A stretch of 30,843 nt of DNA from Bacteroidales bacterium (GCA_016714605.1 JADKDL010000036.1:1-30843), one strand, 5' to 3'; positions 7,267-16,740 are shown, counted from the stretch's first letter. The notes: generated by a model from the letters alone, not told the origin. Program-made: numbers and translations.

Positions 7267-7274
7267 CAAAATTA
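7267..7274 (-). promoter_or_regulatory. Candidate -7 element for queD-mnmE
   Basis: On the minus strand this reads TAATTTTG, matching TAnnTTTG, about 67 bases upstream of the QueD ATG. A matching -33 element was not seen. The rest of 7275-7517 is very AT-rich and contains nothing else that I can assign. Confidence 0.4.
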
Positions 7275-7517
7275 GCACATTTTATTTTGTCGTTATTATG
7301 TTGAAGATACATACAATGATTTTTTTTAATAAAAAACTATATTTCTTTGATTTTAAATATTAATTTAAAACTCCTTTGGAAATATATTAAGTTGTGAAAT
7401 AATTTATTTTTAGAGAATCATATAAAACAGTAAATAAATTTTGATAAAATGAATTGTAAAATTGTTGAAATAGTTTTAATTTTCGGAAACAAATATTTAA
7501 CTTAATAAAAAATGTAT

Positions 7518-8094
7518 ATGAGTGATAATCTGCAAACTGTAAATTACAAGACGTAACAGCTAATCCGGCACCACTAGGTTTACTTGGTTTTGGTTTAACT
7601 ACTTTACTTTTAAACCTACACAACATTGGTCTTTTTGGTTTTGATTCTATGGTAATGGCAATGGGTTTATTTTTTGGTGGAGCTGCTCAAGTTTTAACTG
7701 GAAAAATGGAATGGAAAAGAACAATATGTTTGGCACTGTGGCCTTTAGTTCTTATGGTTTTTTCTGGATAATACTTGTATGTAACATTATAATTCAAAAA
7801 TTAGGCTGGGGTGAAGCACCTACACCGGTAGCTATGGGCTGGTTCCTTTCAGCTTGGGGAGTTTTATCTTTAATACTTTTCATCTGTACACTGAAACATG
7901 GTATAGCTATGCAAATATTGTTTGGAATGGTGGTAGTATTATTCTTCTTATTAGTTGCAGGAAACTTTAGTGGAAATAAAACTATTCACGTTATGGGTGG
8001 TGCAGAAGGTATTATGTGCGGTTCATTTGCAATTTATTGTGCTGCTGCTCACTTAATAAACGATGCTTTTAAAAAGACTATTTTACCTCTATAA
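7518..8094 (+). pseudogene. satP: SatP/YaaH (GPR1/FUN34) acetate transporter, two frameshifts
   Basis: SatP-family proteins are six-helix inner-membrane channels for acetate and succinate. Three consecutive frames join into one protein of about 192 residues, close to the family length of about 190. It begins MSDNLQTVNYK; a base missing near 7548 (AA for AAA) shifts into the frame with the signature TANPAPLGLLGFGLTTLLLN, then LHNIGLFGFDSMVMAMG and FFGGAAQVLTGKMEWK. A second missing A near 7715-7718 shifts into NNMFGTVAFSSYGFFWIILV and the remaining helices, ending FKKTILPL. Restoring one A at each place gives an unbroken family member. Both are runs of A. Either sequencing error or a decayed gene. 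A strong terminator follows. Confidence 0.88.
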
Positions 8095-8106
8095 AAAAAA
8101 TACATA

Positions 8107-8164
8107 TAAAAAAATCAGGTAAGTTTAAACCTTAAAGGGTTATTTTCTTACCTGATTTTTTTTT
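8107..8164 (+). terminator. Factor-independent terminator after satP
   Basis: AAAAATCAGGTAAG pairs with CTTACCTGATTTTT (8147-8160), followed by more T to 8164, starting about 15 bases after the satP stop. The A-rich left side and T-rich right side would make it work in both directions. This is one of the clearest hairpin terminators in the window. Confidence 0.85.
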
Positions 8165-8235
8165 AATAGAGTATAACGGATCTATAACGTTTAGAAAGGG
8201 TAAATTTATTTTATAGTTATTTTAATCATAATGTT

Positions 8236-8545
8236 GCTCTGCTGGAGCTAGTGAACACTATAATTCGTTATCTACCATAATATTGCCACGCTGTGGCTTG
8301 TATATTTTTAGCTCAATAGTTTTTATTATTTAATGTGAATTAAGTGTTGAAAATAATTATTTATTATTCAAACGGGCTGAAAGCCCAACTTAATCTAGCC
8401 CGATGGCATCGCCTCGGGTAAAGATGGTGACATTAAGAATCGCCCTGAAAGAAAGGCTCAAATATTATTAAAACGTCCCTCGCGATTTTATTAACGACTA
8501 AGGGAGGCGTTGCCGTTGGGCTGAACTAAATTGCCTTCTAGGGCG
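8236..8545. repeat. Cluster of short GC-rich palindromes in a gene-free gap
   Basis: The gap between satP and the next gene (8165-8616) holds no credible gene but several GC-rich hairpins against an AT-rich background: GCTC-tgctg-GAGC (8236-8248), GCCAC-gct-GTGGC (8285-8297), GGGCT-gaa-AGCCC (8374-8386), and CCCGA-N10-TCGGG (8399-8418). Further related pieces follow (cgccctgaaagaaagg; gggaggcgttgccgttggg; tctagggcg). Words such as gcccgatggcatcgcctcgg are typical of interspersed palindromic (REP-like) repeats in Bacteroidota. No transposase is present. The role is unknown; possibly mRNA 3'-end structures or mobile repeat debris. Confidence 0.6.
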
Positions 8546-8616
8546 TTTTAAATAGTTTTATTAACCCTTAATTCATATTTTAATAGATATTTCAATTATT
8601 TACTTACAAAACGAAA

Positions 8617-8642
8617 TTGGTTTATAATTTTATATAAACCAA
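8617..8642 (-). terminator. Probable terminator for the T9SS-exported protein gene
   Basis: TTGGTTTATA and TATAAACCAA form a perfect 10-bp stem with a 6-base loop, 22 bases beyond the stop of the minus-strand gene. On the minus strand it is followed by TTTCGTTTTG. The stem is AT-rich, so it is weaker than the satP terminator. Confidence 0.55.
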
Positions 8643-8664
8643 AATTTGGGTGTTACATTTTTGC

Positions 8665-11226
8665 TTAAAATCTCTTTACAATAACTCTTTCTGTATATAC
8701 ACTTCCTTCGTATTCTATTACTACTATATAAACACCCTCATCAAGACTTTGTAATTGTAGCTTATCAGTATTAAAATCCTGATATAATAATTTTCCTAAG
8801 GTGTCGAATAATCTCACTTTACTTACTTCAATAGTTTGCTTGTCTCCTTTGCTAAAAAAAACTTCATTCTGAGTAGGATTTGGAAAAATCTTAATAGAAC
8901 CAGAATCAGAAACTGTTGTGGGTGTCTCAGTTGCTAAAATGACTGTGTCGCCTACTATAGGTCTAAGCATGAGAGCTATATTTCTAGTAGACTCTTGCCA
9001 TGTGTATGAAGTATTATAATATATTTTTTTCTGCAATTGATTGTTTAAATCTACACCAATATTTATGAGTACATCTTTTGTTTGTTCCCAACCAACAAAA
9101 TAGGTCTTTCCCTCCTCTATAATCAGATAATCGTCTCCGGTAAGTATATCTTCTCTCTCAAGAAGTATGGTAGAAAATACATTTATTCCATTTTCGTTTT
9201 CTACTCTCAGTCCGTATTTTTTTGCAAGCAAATTATTTGGCAATCCGTCTTTTACATCCCATACACAGAGGTTATAATATATAGGTTGTGCATAAAGTGT
9301 ATTATTGAAATAAATATCTACACCTCTTAAAGTATCGGTGATATTCATCGAAAATTTATATGCACACTTTGCATTTTTGCTGTTTCTTAATCCAAATCCG
9401 GCTTCTGCTGTACCATCATCATAAGCATAATAGTTATCGAAAACTATTGAACTTCTCACAGTATCGTTTCCTCTAAATTGCGCATTAAATGCTCCAACAC
9501 CATCAAAATCTTCAAAATACTGTAAAAAACGATATTCATTTCTACCTTTAGGAGTAAGGGTATTTTCAATATATTTTGGATATGGTATGTTGATGTTGAA
9601 AATATCATCGGGGTTATTAACAAAATTATTGAGTGTATCAAATTGTTCTAGGGGTAAAAAGGCATGCTCAAATAGTTTATAATTTTGAATATCATCTTCC
9701 TTACCAGTTTTATAAAATGAAAAGAAATTATTAGTAGCTCTTTCCTTTATGTCTTTATTAACAACATTGTAAGGAACATTCATAATAAAATCTTTATTTT
9801 CATTAAGCAAATGACTTGTTGGTATGGATGTATATTCACCATTCAATAGAAAGCCTATTCCCGTTACATAAGAAATATCAGGTGCAAAATTCTTTTCTAC
9901 TCCTCTCCAGGCTGCCAACCAAACATCATCAATGTTCCAAATATCTTCATTTCTAGCATGACTGAGATCGTTACTTAATGTTGCAAAATTCTTAAACCTG
10001 AAACGAAATCCTCTTTTTAAAAATTTATTATCGGTAATTTGATATTTCTTGAAGACAAATTCTCCTGAATTTGGTTTTATAGTATCTATGCCTATCCAAT
10101 TATCGCAAGGTTCACCTAAAGTATTTTTCACCAATAAAACAATTTCGCTCGCTCCATCAGGAAATCTACCTATATTCATATCAGGCGAAATCTCTATGGT
10201 ACTTACAAAACTATCAACCAAAACTTTAGCTTCATTAAATAAAAACAATCTCTGATAACCTTCTTTGCCTACATACTTTATCATTGAAAGTTTTGCAAAA
10301 TCATAAGAATTTATTAGGGTACTTTCTACTATTTTATTACTATCTTTTAATGATTCGGTAGAAGCATAGGCTGACAAATAATAACCTTTAAGATCTAAAA
10401 TAGAGTCTGTTGCATTATAAATCTCAATTTCTTTCTTTGATATTTCATTTATGAATACTCCAAAAGTATCTGATGGTTGGTAAAAATCAAGTATTAGAAT
10501 ATCATTCTCTTCCGGCATATCTCCATTTCCACCTGCTTGACAGAAAAAACTAATGAAAATAGAATCGCTCACAGAGTAATTTCTTGTATATGCAACTTTG
10601 TCGTACAGAAGCTCATAACTAACCTTTGTTTCAGATTGTTCATCAAAATAAAACACCGGTTGGTTATAAACTATATATTTGTCTAAACCCTCTTCTTTAC
10701 TATAAAGTGTATCGGCAGGACTTATATAGTATCCATCTTTAGCAGAAACATACTTTCCCTTTCTTTTATCATAAATGTATAGAGAATCACTAAAATAAAT
10801 ATCGGCAGTTGCAGTTTTATAAAGCTTGTCGCTTCTATATCTAATACTGTAGCTGTTGAGGTTAATAGGCAATGAGGTTAAAAAATCGGCTTCAAAACTG
10901 TTTGAAGAAGCGTGCTCGTACAGAATTCCATTCTCGTCGAGAGCGTCAAGACTAGCAGTCCCAATGGTAATGGGATTGTTAATTGAAAAGCCATTGTTTA
11001 CATAAGCAAAATTATCACGCCACCTTTTTGAGTCGGGTACATGTTTGTTGCTTGCAAAATCATCATAAAAAGGTAAATCTAAAAGATAAAGATTTTCATG
11101 AGTTGGTATAATATCAGATTTGAAGGATATAGAAGTGCTATTTCTTTGTGGGAAAATAATAACATCATCCTGTGCTGATAATAATTGACTAATTAAAGTA
11201 ATAAGAATAATAATTGAAAATCTCAT
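8665..11226 (-). CDS. Large T9SS-secreted surface protein with LTD-like domain and sorting domain
   Basis: A protein of about 853 residues starting MRFSIIILITLISQLLSAQD, a clear signal peptide. The C-terminus is a type A secretion-system-9 sorting domain: IKIFPNPTQNEVFF, then VRLFDTLGKLLYQ, then LDEGVYIVVIEYEGSVYTER and a final VKRF. Around residues 255-380 a stretch with FGVFINEISKKEIEIYNATD and NIGRFPDGASEIVLL resembles a lamin-tail (LTD) domain, often found in secreted bacterial proteins. The rest is beta-rich, with no enzyme motif recognised. The ATG at 11226 is chosen because it begins the signal peptide; an upstream ATG at 11280 would overlap the PASTA gene and add charged residues. Likely outer-surface, function unknown. 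Confidence 0.85.
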   Translation of the reverse strand: MRFSIIILITLISQLLSAQDDVIIFPQRNSTSISFKSDIIPTHENLYLLDLPFYDDFASNKHVPDSKRWRDNFAYVNNGFSINNPITIGTASLDALDENGILYEHASSNSFEADFLTSLPINLNSYSIRYRSDKLYKTATADIYFSDSLYIYDKRKGKYVSAKDGYYISPADTLYSKEEGLDKYIVYNQPVFYFDEQSETKVSYELLYDKVAYTRNYSVSDSIFISFFCQAGGNGDMPEENDILILDFYQPSDTFGVFINEISKKEIEIYNATDSILDLKGYYLSAYASTESLKDSNKIVESTLINSYDFAKLSMIKYVGKEGYQRLFLFNEAKVLVDSFVSTIEISPDMNIGRFPDGASEIVLLVKNTLGEPCDNWIGIDTIKPNSGEFVFKKYQITDNKFLKRGFRFRFKNFATLSNDLSHARNEDIWNIDDVWLAAWRGVEKNFAPDISYVTGIGFLLNGEYTSIPTSHLLNENKDFIMNVPYNVVNKDIKERATNNFFSFYKTGKEDDIQNYKLFEHAFLPLEQFDTLNNFVNNPDDIFNINIPYPKYIENTLTPKGRNEYRFLQYFEDFDGVGAFNAQFRGNDTVRSSIVFDNYYAYDDGTAEAGFGLRNSKNAKCAYKFSMNITDTLRGVDIYFNNTLYAQPIYYNLCVWDVKDGLPNNLLAKKYGLRVENENGINVFSTILLEREDILTGDDYLIIEEGKTYFVGWEQTKDVLINIGVDLNNQLQKKIYYNTSYTWQESTRNIALMLRPIVGDTVILATETPTTVSDSGSIKIFPNPTQNEVFFSKGDKQTIEVSKVRLFDTLGKLLYQDFNTDKLQLQSLDEGVYIVVIEYEGSVYTERVIVKRF

Positions 11227-11260
11227 TTTTTTTTGTTTGAAAATTCTATCAAAGAAATTA

Positions 11261-12076
11261 CTAAAAATTGCTGTCATCATTGTCAGTCATGTTAGAAAGT
11301 TCATCGGCAGGTACAAGCCAAATATCTATATTTCCACCTATACTTATTTGTGTTTCAGCGTGGTAAAGAGGCAATTGTTTCCATACAACTGCATTTGCAC
11401 TATCTTCTTTTGTTTTTATACTACTGCTAAACTGAACAAAATCTATATTCAATCCGGCACTTGCAACCTTGGCTATAGCATCTTTGTAATCTAATCCTAT
11501 TAATTTAGGTAAAAATGTTTTTTCATCAGAATCGCCTTTACCAACAAAAAGATCTATCGATGTTCCTTTAGGTATTTGTATTCCAGATTTAATTTTCTTA
11601 CCATCCATTAGCTGTTCTAGAACTAAATCTTTAAACCCAATTTTGTAAATAATTTTTCCTACTTTCAATCCTGCACTTTCTATCGTAGAAACTGCCTGAC
11701 GCAATGATTCATCAACCAATTCGGGCATTTTTACATTTGGCGGCGTGTCAGCATTCATCGTAATAAATATTTTACGTCCCTCTTTTATAAAAAGACCGGG
11801 CTGCGGCTGATGTTCTACTATAGTTCCTTTTGGATATGCTGTTGAATAAACAGAATCTTGAACCACAATTTCTAAATTACTCTCGTCTGCTATTTCTAAA
11901 GCCCTTTCAAAACTGAGTCCTTTGAAATTTGGCACTGGAACTTGCTCACCGTGATTGGTGTAACTCGTTAAAAATAATTTTATTAACACATATACCAAAA
12001 AAACAAACAAAATCATACCGCCCACATGCAAGTACATGTATTTATCAGTAAAAAAGGCAATTATTCTATCTTTCAT
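11261..12076 (-). CDS. PASTA-domain membrane protein
   Basis: A 271-residue protein starting MKDRIIAFFTDKYMYLHVGG, with one transmembrane helix (about residues 18-40) and three PASTA repeats outside the cytoplasm. The repeats begin near PVPNFKGLSFERALEIADES, MPELVDESLRQAVSTIESAG and LPKLIGLDYKDAIAKVASAG. PASTA domains bind peptidoglycan-like ligands in other bacteria, where they usually sit on a Ser/Thr kinase or a penicillin-binding protein; here there is no kinase, as is common in Bacteroidota. A TTG at 12142 would extend the frame by 22 basic residues, but a -7 box lies only 9 bases before it, so the ATG at 12076 is preferred. The T9SS-exported gene follows after 34 bases. Confidence 0.9.
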   Translation of the reverse strand: MKDRIIAFFTDKYMYLHVGGMILFVFLVYVLIKLFLTSYTNHGEQVPVPNFKGLSFERALEIADESNLEIVVQDSVYSTAYPKGTIVEHQPQPGLFIKEGRKIFITMNADTPPNVKMPELVDESLRQAVSTIESAGLKVGKIIYKIGFKDLVLEQLMDGKKIKSGIQIPKGTSIDLFVGKGDSDEKTFLPKLIGLDYKDAIAKVASAGLNIDFVQFSSSIKTKEDSANAVVWKQLPLYHAETQISIGGNIDIWLVPADELSNMTDNDDSNF

Positions 12077-12150
12077 TCGTGAATTTTTATTTTTTTTAAC
12101 TCTTTTTTTATTTATGTAATGAGTCTTTATTCTACCCTTCAACGTGTGAG

Positions 12151-12158
12151 CAAATATA
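12151..12158 (-). promoter_or_regulatory. Candidate -7 element for the PASTA gene
   Basis: The minus strand reads TATATTTG, matching TAnnTTTG. Transcription would start near 12144, about 68 bases before the preferred ATG. This position argues against the TTG at 12142 as start codon. No obvious -33 TTTG was seen. Confidence 0.45.
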
Positions 12159-12493
12159 AAATTATATTACAACTAAATAAAATTAATATTCAATGAGAAT
12201 TTACCAAATTACAAATAATATTTAACATCAATTTTTAATGTTAATTTGAGTTTGTCTCTTGAAACCACAATTTAAAACTTTGCAATTATAAACTATAAAT
12301 ATCAATTGATTGTAAATGTGATACTTAGAAATTATCACAATTAAAAACATAGAGTTTAGCGAGATATATTTTACTAGAAATTAATAAATAAAATCCCCTC
12401 TTTTTAATCGACGCTTTTATGCTAAAATTCCAATGTAAATAAAACTTTTCATAAAAAAATTAATTAAAATTGGATTTGATTGAAATTAATATG

Positions 12494-12501
12494 TAATTTC
12501 G
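12494..12501 (+). promoter_or_regulatory. Possible promoter of the thiamine operon
   Basis: TAATTTCG differs from TAnnTTTG at one base, and TTTG lies at 12475-12478, a shorter spacing than usual. Transcription would begin near 12508, just upstream of the TPP riboswitch, which is where a promoter is needed. The rest of 12159-12490 is AT-rich and shows no gene. Confidence 0.35.
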
Positions 12502-12517
12502 CGGTCTAAATGAATGA

Positions 12518-12592
12518 ATAGGGGTGCCAATTTTTAAGGCTGAGATCAAACCCTCAAAACCTGATACGGATAATGCCGTCGTAGGGAATTTG
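12518..12592 (+). ncRNA. TPP (THI-box) riboswitch
   Basis: The conserved core is easy to read: AGGGGTGCC at 12519-12528, GGCTGAGATCAAACCC at about 12538-12553, ACCTGATACGGATAATGCCG at 12560-12579, and GTAGGGAA at 12581-12588. These are the P1/P2 and P4/P5 conserved segments that bind thiamine pyrophosphate. It lies about 95 bases before the thiamine TonB receptor gene, in the same direction, which fits feedback control of the whole salvage operon. How it acts is not clear from sequence alone; two hairpins follow before the start codon. Confidence 0.97.
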
Positions 12593-12623
12593 TAGTAGTT
12601 ATTGTATATTCTTATACATCTTT

Positions 12624-12639
12624 CTGTAATCCTTTACAG
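12624..12639 (+). promoter_or_regulatory. Hairpin between riboswitch and start codon (possible expression platform)
   Basis: CTGTAA-tcct-TTACAG is a perfect 6-bp stem, preceded by the smaller GTATA-ttct-TATAC (12604-12617). They lie between the TPP aptamer and the receptor gene. No adjoining T-run makes a classic terminator, and the receptor ribosome site is not obviously covered. A role as the switching element is possible only by position. Confidence 0.3.
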
Positions 12640-12687
12640 CATACCTTATTCATATTTTTTATTAACGTATTTAAAAATTATCTAGGT

Positions 12688-15125
12688 ATGAAAAGGTATT
12701 TTACTTTATTATTATTAATTATTTCCACACACTTGTTTTCACAAACATATTCCATTACAGGAATTGTAACCACAACAAACAACAAACCCCTCCCCGATGC
12801 TTCAGTTTTTATTCAAGATACTAAAATTGGGACCTCTAGTTTGCCTGATGGAACATTTACCATCAATGAAGTTATTGCAGGTAACTATACTATTATTTGT
12901 TCATTTTTAGGGTATCAAACTATTAAGAAACAAATTTCAATCAATAAGAACATAAACATAGACTTTGAACTTTTAGACTCATCATTAATGGCAGATGAAA
13001 TAGTCATAAGTTCATTAGCAGCCCAAGCTAACACCCCTGTAGCGCAAAGCAATTTGAACATGGCTCAGATTAAACAAAACAATATGGCTGCCGATATTCC
13101 TTTTCAGTTAGAACTTACGCCATCGGTAGTATCAAGTTCTGAAAATGGTACCGGAATAGGTTATACCAACCTGAGAATCAGGGGAACAGATATGTCAAGA
13201 ATAAATGTATGTGTAAATGGAATTCCACTAAACGACTCCGAATCGCAGGGAGTGTTTTGGGTAAACATGCCCGATTTTACCAGTTCGGTAGATAACATAC
13301 AGATACAGAGAGGCGTAGGTACATCGACCAATGGTGCCGGTGCTTTTGGTGCTAATTTACATTTCAATACCAGGAAAATTCAGGAAAAACCATATTTTCG
13401 CGCCGAATCTACTATCGGCTCTTTTAAAACGTTTAAAAGAAGCTTTGCAGTAGGTACCGGACTTCTAAACAATCACTTTTCTTTTGATTTTAGATATAGT
13501 AAACTAAATTCTGATGGTTGGGTAAAAAGAGGTTTTTCTAATCACAACTCTCTTTTTGCTTCTCTTAATTATCTGGACAAAAAAAATATTCTCAAACTTA
13601 TTTTAATAAAAGGTGAAGAACATACCGGCATAACTTGGTGGGGAGTACCCGATTATATGATGGAAACAGATCGCAGATACAATCCTTCCGGAAAAAAAAC
13701 AGATTCTTTAGGAAATGTTTCTTTTTATGATAATGAATCTGATAATTATTGGCAAGATCATTATCAGCTCCACTATACTCATTCATTTTCAAGCAAATGG
13801 AATATAATTTCGGCACTACACTATACAAAAGGCAGAGGCTATTACGAAGTATATCAAAATGAAGTAGATGATTGGGGTTCGGCAAATGCTTTTTCAGATT
13901 ACGGACTACCTAATGCCGTAGTAAACGACTCTGTTTACACTGCTTCTGATATGATAAATCGGAAATCTATGGATAATCATTTCTACGGATTAACGCTCTC
14001 TACCAACTACAAAAACGAAAGAAGCATTTTCACCCTTGGTACTGCTTGGAATCAGTATTTAGGCGACCATTTTGGGACTATAGAATGGAGCAGTTTAAGT
14101 CAATTTATTCCCCAAAATTACCAATGGTACACGAATACAGGAAACAAAATTGATTATATGATATATTCTAAATTGAACTATCAACTTTTTGAAAATTTCT
14201 ATGCCTTTATAGACTTTCAGTACAGATATATAGATTATTCTATTGATGGTATTGATGACGATTTAGCTCCCCTTTCGTTCAAAAAACAATGGCATTTTAT
14301 TAATCCAAAAGCAGGTGTTACTTACAATTTTAATAAATATAATAAACTTTATTTGTCGTACGCGCGGGCAAACCGAGAGCCTACAAGATCTGACATAACC
14401 GCTAATGCAAAAGATGAAAGCTCTAAAATTCCAAGTTCAGAAACTCTAAATGATGTTGAACTCGGCTTCAACAGAAAAAAAGATAACATCTACACGGAGT
14501 AAATTTCTTTTTCATGTATTATCAAAATCAACTAGTAAACACCGGAAAATTAAGTGATGTGGGGTATCCAGAAATGTCAAATGTAGAAAAATCATACAGA
14601 ACCGGAATTGAAATAGAAAATGAATGGAAAATAACAGATTTCTTTAGCTGGAATATTAACGTCACTTTTTCTCAAAATAAAATACTAAATTATGCTCAAT
14701 ATGAAGATTTTTATGACAGTTCGTGGAATTATATAGAAACCAAAGAAGTTGAAATGGGCAATACAAACATCTCATATTCACCATCTTTTGTCGGTGCTAA
14801 TGTATTTAAATTCAATATTAAAAAATTCATTACATTTAGTTTTAGTTCAAAATATGTAAGTAAACAATTCATAGACAATACTAATAGCGAATATAGAAAA
14901 CTGAACCCTTATTTTGTCTCTAATTTCCAAATTGCATCTATGTTTAAACTGAAAGAGAAAACTTCTATAGAGATTACTTTTATTATAAATAATCTTTTTA
15001 ACGCCAAATATTCCAGTAACGGATATGGCGGTGCCGACTTTGTTGGTGGTGCTGAAACATCATGGGTTTACTATTACCCACAAGCTCCAACACACTTTAT
15101 GTTAAAAACAGCACTGCATTTCTAA
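12688..15125 (+). pseudogene. TonB-dependent receptor for thiamine, one frameshift
   Basis: Outer-membrane transporter energised by TonB, assigned to thiamine uptake because it follows a TPP riboswitch and precedes a PnuT-type permease and thiamine pyrophosphokinase. It begins MKRYFTLLLLIISTHLFSQT (signal peptide), then a CarboxypepD_reg-like domain (ITGIVTTTNNKPLPDASVFI, about 24-100), the plug with NLRIRGTDMSRINVCVNGIP, and a 22-strand-type barrel ending APTHFMLKTALHF with terminal Phe. The first frame stops at TAA 14500-14502 after KKDNIYTE; the frame one base back continues VNFFFMYYQNQLVNTGKL to 15125. One base restored near 14490-14500 gives a normal receptor of about 811 residues. Unlike the other breaks, this one is not in an obvious homopolymer. 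A terminal barrel loss would normally abolish function, so an error is suspected. Confidence 0.9.
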
Positions 15126-15164
15126 AAAAAATATATTCTACATATTAAGTAAATTTTTGATTTA

Positions 15165-15770
15165 ATGGCAAACGAAATATTTAATTGGATACTAGCAAAT
15201 TACATTGAACTTTTGGGCACGATAACCGGATTGGTTTTTATTTTTTTGGAAATAAAAGAGAATTCATTATTGTGGCCTGTAGGAATTATCAGTTCACTTT
15301 TATATATCATAGTTTTCTACGAATCAAAAATTTATGCTGATATGAGTATTCAGTTTTACTATGTTATTATAAGCATTTATGGATGGATAAAATGGAAAAA
15401 AAACAGCAACAATATAGACAATCAAAATAGTGAGCTCAAAATCACAAGAATAAATGGTAAAAAAGCATTGTTTTTTCTATTTACTTCAATTGCAATTTTT
15501 ATTGTAATTTCTTATATTTTAATATTTTACACAGATTCTCCAATTCCATATTTAGATGCTTCTATTACTTCTCTTAGTATTATTGCAACTTTGATGCTTA
15601 CTCAAAAAATATTAGAACAATGGCTTGTTTGGATTGTTGTAAACACCACTTCAAGTATAGTATGTTTTGAACGAGAATTATACAGTACCACCATACTATT
15701 TGCCGTGTATACCATTCTTTCTGTAAGCGGCTATATATTGCGGAAAAAAATTATGAAAGGGAGAAATTAA
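15165..15770 (+). CDS. pnuT: PnuC/PnuT-family thiamine transporter
   Basis: A 201-residue inner-membrane protein of the PnuC family, with about seven hydrophobic helices. Signature parts are LLWPVGIISSLLYIIVFYES, then MSIQFYYVIISIYGWIKW, and later LDASITSLSIIATLMLTQKI plus EQWLVWIVVN. PnuC members move nicotinamide riboside, riboflavin or thiamine by facilitated diffusion, with trapping by a kinase. Its place between a thiamine-type TonB receptor and thiamine pyrophosphokinase, under a TPP riboswitch, points to the PnuT (thiamine) subgroup. Start at 15165 is 39 bases after the receptor stop. No break is seen. Confidence 0.93.
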   Translation: MANEIFNWILANYIELLGTITGLVFIFLEIKENSLLWPVGIISSLLYIIVFYESKIYADMSIQFYYVIISIYGWIKWKKNSNNIDNQNSELKITRINGKKALFFLFTSIAIFIVISYILIFYTDSPIPYLDASITSLSIIATLMLTQKILEQWLVWIVVNTTSSIVCFERELYSTTILFAVYTILSVSGYILRKKIMKGRN

Positions 15771-15839
15771 AAAATTAAATTTCTCTAAACAAGGCTTTAA
15801 TAATCTGAAAATTAAAAAATTATCAAATAAATAATAAGA

Positions 15840-16475
15840 ATGAATAAAAGATTTTCAATAGAATTATTTGATACCGTTATCGTAGCAAATGGAACCTTTC
15901 CAATGCACCAGCTGCCATTAGGACAACTAAAACATGCAAAAACAATTATTTGCTGCGACGGAGCAATTGAAAGTTTACATAATTTAGGCATTGCACCTAC
16001 TGTAATTGTTGGGGACATGGATTCAATACCCCAGAAACACATTTCTCTTTACAAAAATATAATCCATCATAATCCGGATCAGAATACAAACGATCTTACA
16101 AAATCAATACAATGGGTCATCAACAATAAATTCTCATCGGTATGTATATTAGGAGGTACCGGAAAAAGAGAAGACCACACCTTGGGCAATATTTCTCTTT
16201 TACATCAGTATAGAAATAAACTAACTGTACAAATGCTTACTGATACGGGAATATTCACTCCCATTTTACATAATCACACATTTTCATCTTACTCCGGACA
16301 ACAAGTTTCTATATTCGCTCAAAATCCTGATTTAGAAATATCTTCAACCGGTCTTAAATATCCACTCGACAAACTGAAGCTTCAATATTGGTGGATGGGA
16401 ACTCTCAATGAATCTATTGATACAGAATTTTCCATTTTCTCTGATGAAATTGTAGTGGTTTATCAGACATACTAA
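15840..16475 (+). CDS. thiN: Thiamine pyrophosphokinase (thiamine diphosphokinase)
   Basis: The enzyme transfers pyrophosphate from ATP to thiamine, making TPP, the ligand of the riboswitch upstream. The 211-residue protein shows the family landmarks ICCDGAIESLHNLGIAPTVI followed by VGDMDSIP, then NPDQNTNDLTKSIQW and LGGTGKREDHTLGNISLL, and a C-terminal beta domain that binds thiamine (ISSTGLKYPLDKLKLQY). Asp residues in CDGA, GDMDS and TND are the conserved catalytic and metal ligands. It is last in the operon, 69 bases after pnuT, and is followed by a terminator. It would trap imported thiamine inside the cell. Confidence 0.95.
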   Translation: MNKRFSIELFDTVIVANGTFPMHQLPLGQLKHAKTIICCDGAIESLHNLGIAPTVIVGDMDSIPQKHISLYKNIIHHNPDQNTNDLTKSIQWVINNKFSSVCILGGTGKREDHTLGNISLLHQYRNKLTVQMLTDTGIFTPILHNHTFSSYSGQQVSIFAQNPDLEISSTGLKYPLDKLKLQYWWMGTLNESIDTEFSIFSDEIVVVYQTY

Positions 16476-16490
16476 ATGATAAATATATTT

Positions 16491-16538
16491 AAAAAAAAAT
16501 TGCATGGAATAATTAATTATTTCAGGCAATTTTTTTTA
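16491..16538 (+). terminator. Terminator of the thiamine operon
   Basis: AAAAAAAAATTGC (16491-16503) pairs with GCAATTTTTTTT (16526-16537), around an inner AT-rich palindrome (TAATTAATTA). It starts 15 bases after the thiN stop and has a long T-run, the form of a factor-independent terminator. Confidence 0.8.
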
Positions 16539-16612
16539 CTTTATTTCGTACTAATTAACATGTCTGTTAAAAAAAATAATATTTAAAAAATTTTAAATTC
16601 ATTCAAAAAATG

Positions 16613-16620
16613 TAACTTTG
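16613..16620 (+). promoter_or_regulatory. Candidate -7 element for the beta-rich lipoprotein gene
   Basis: TAACTTTG is a full match to TAnnTTTG. Transcription would start near 16627, leaving a 5' leader of about 113 bases before the ATG at 16741. No -33 TTTG was found; the upstream region is AT-rich. Confidence 0.45.
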
Positions 16621-16740
16621 AAAGTGTGTAGTTCAATAATTTAGTAATAAAACTCAAACAACGAAACAATAAAGTTTCTTATAGAAGATTTTTCTATATA
16701 TGAGAAGTTTGCAATTGTTTAAATTAATAATTAAAACAAA

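Noticed and set aside
7387..7626. Minus-strand open frame of 79 codons over the start of satP
   Set aside because: It is antisense to the conserved SatP signature NPAPLGL and has no recognisable protein features.
14503..15125. Second part of the thiamine receptor as its own gene
   Set aside because: It lacks a signal peptide and plug and matches the last barrel strands of the receptor directly upstream.
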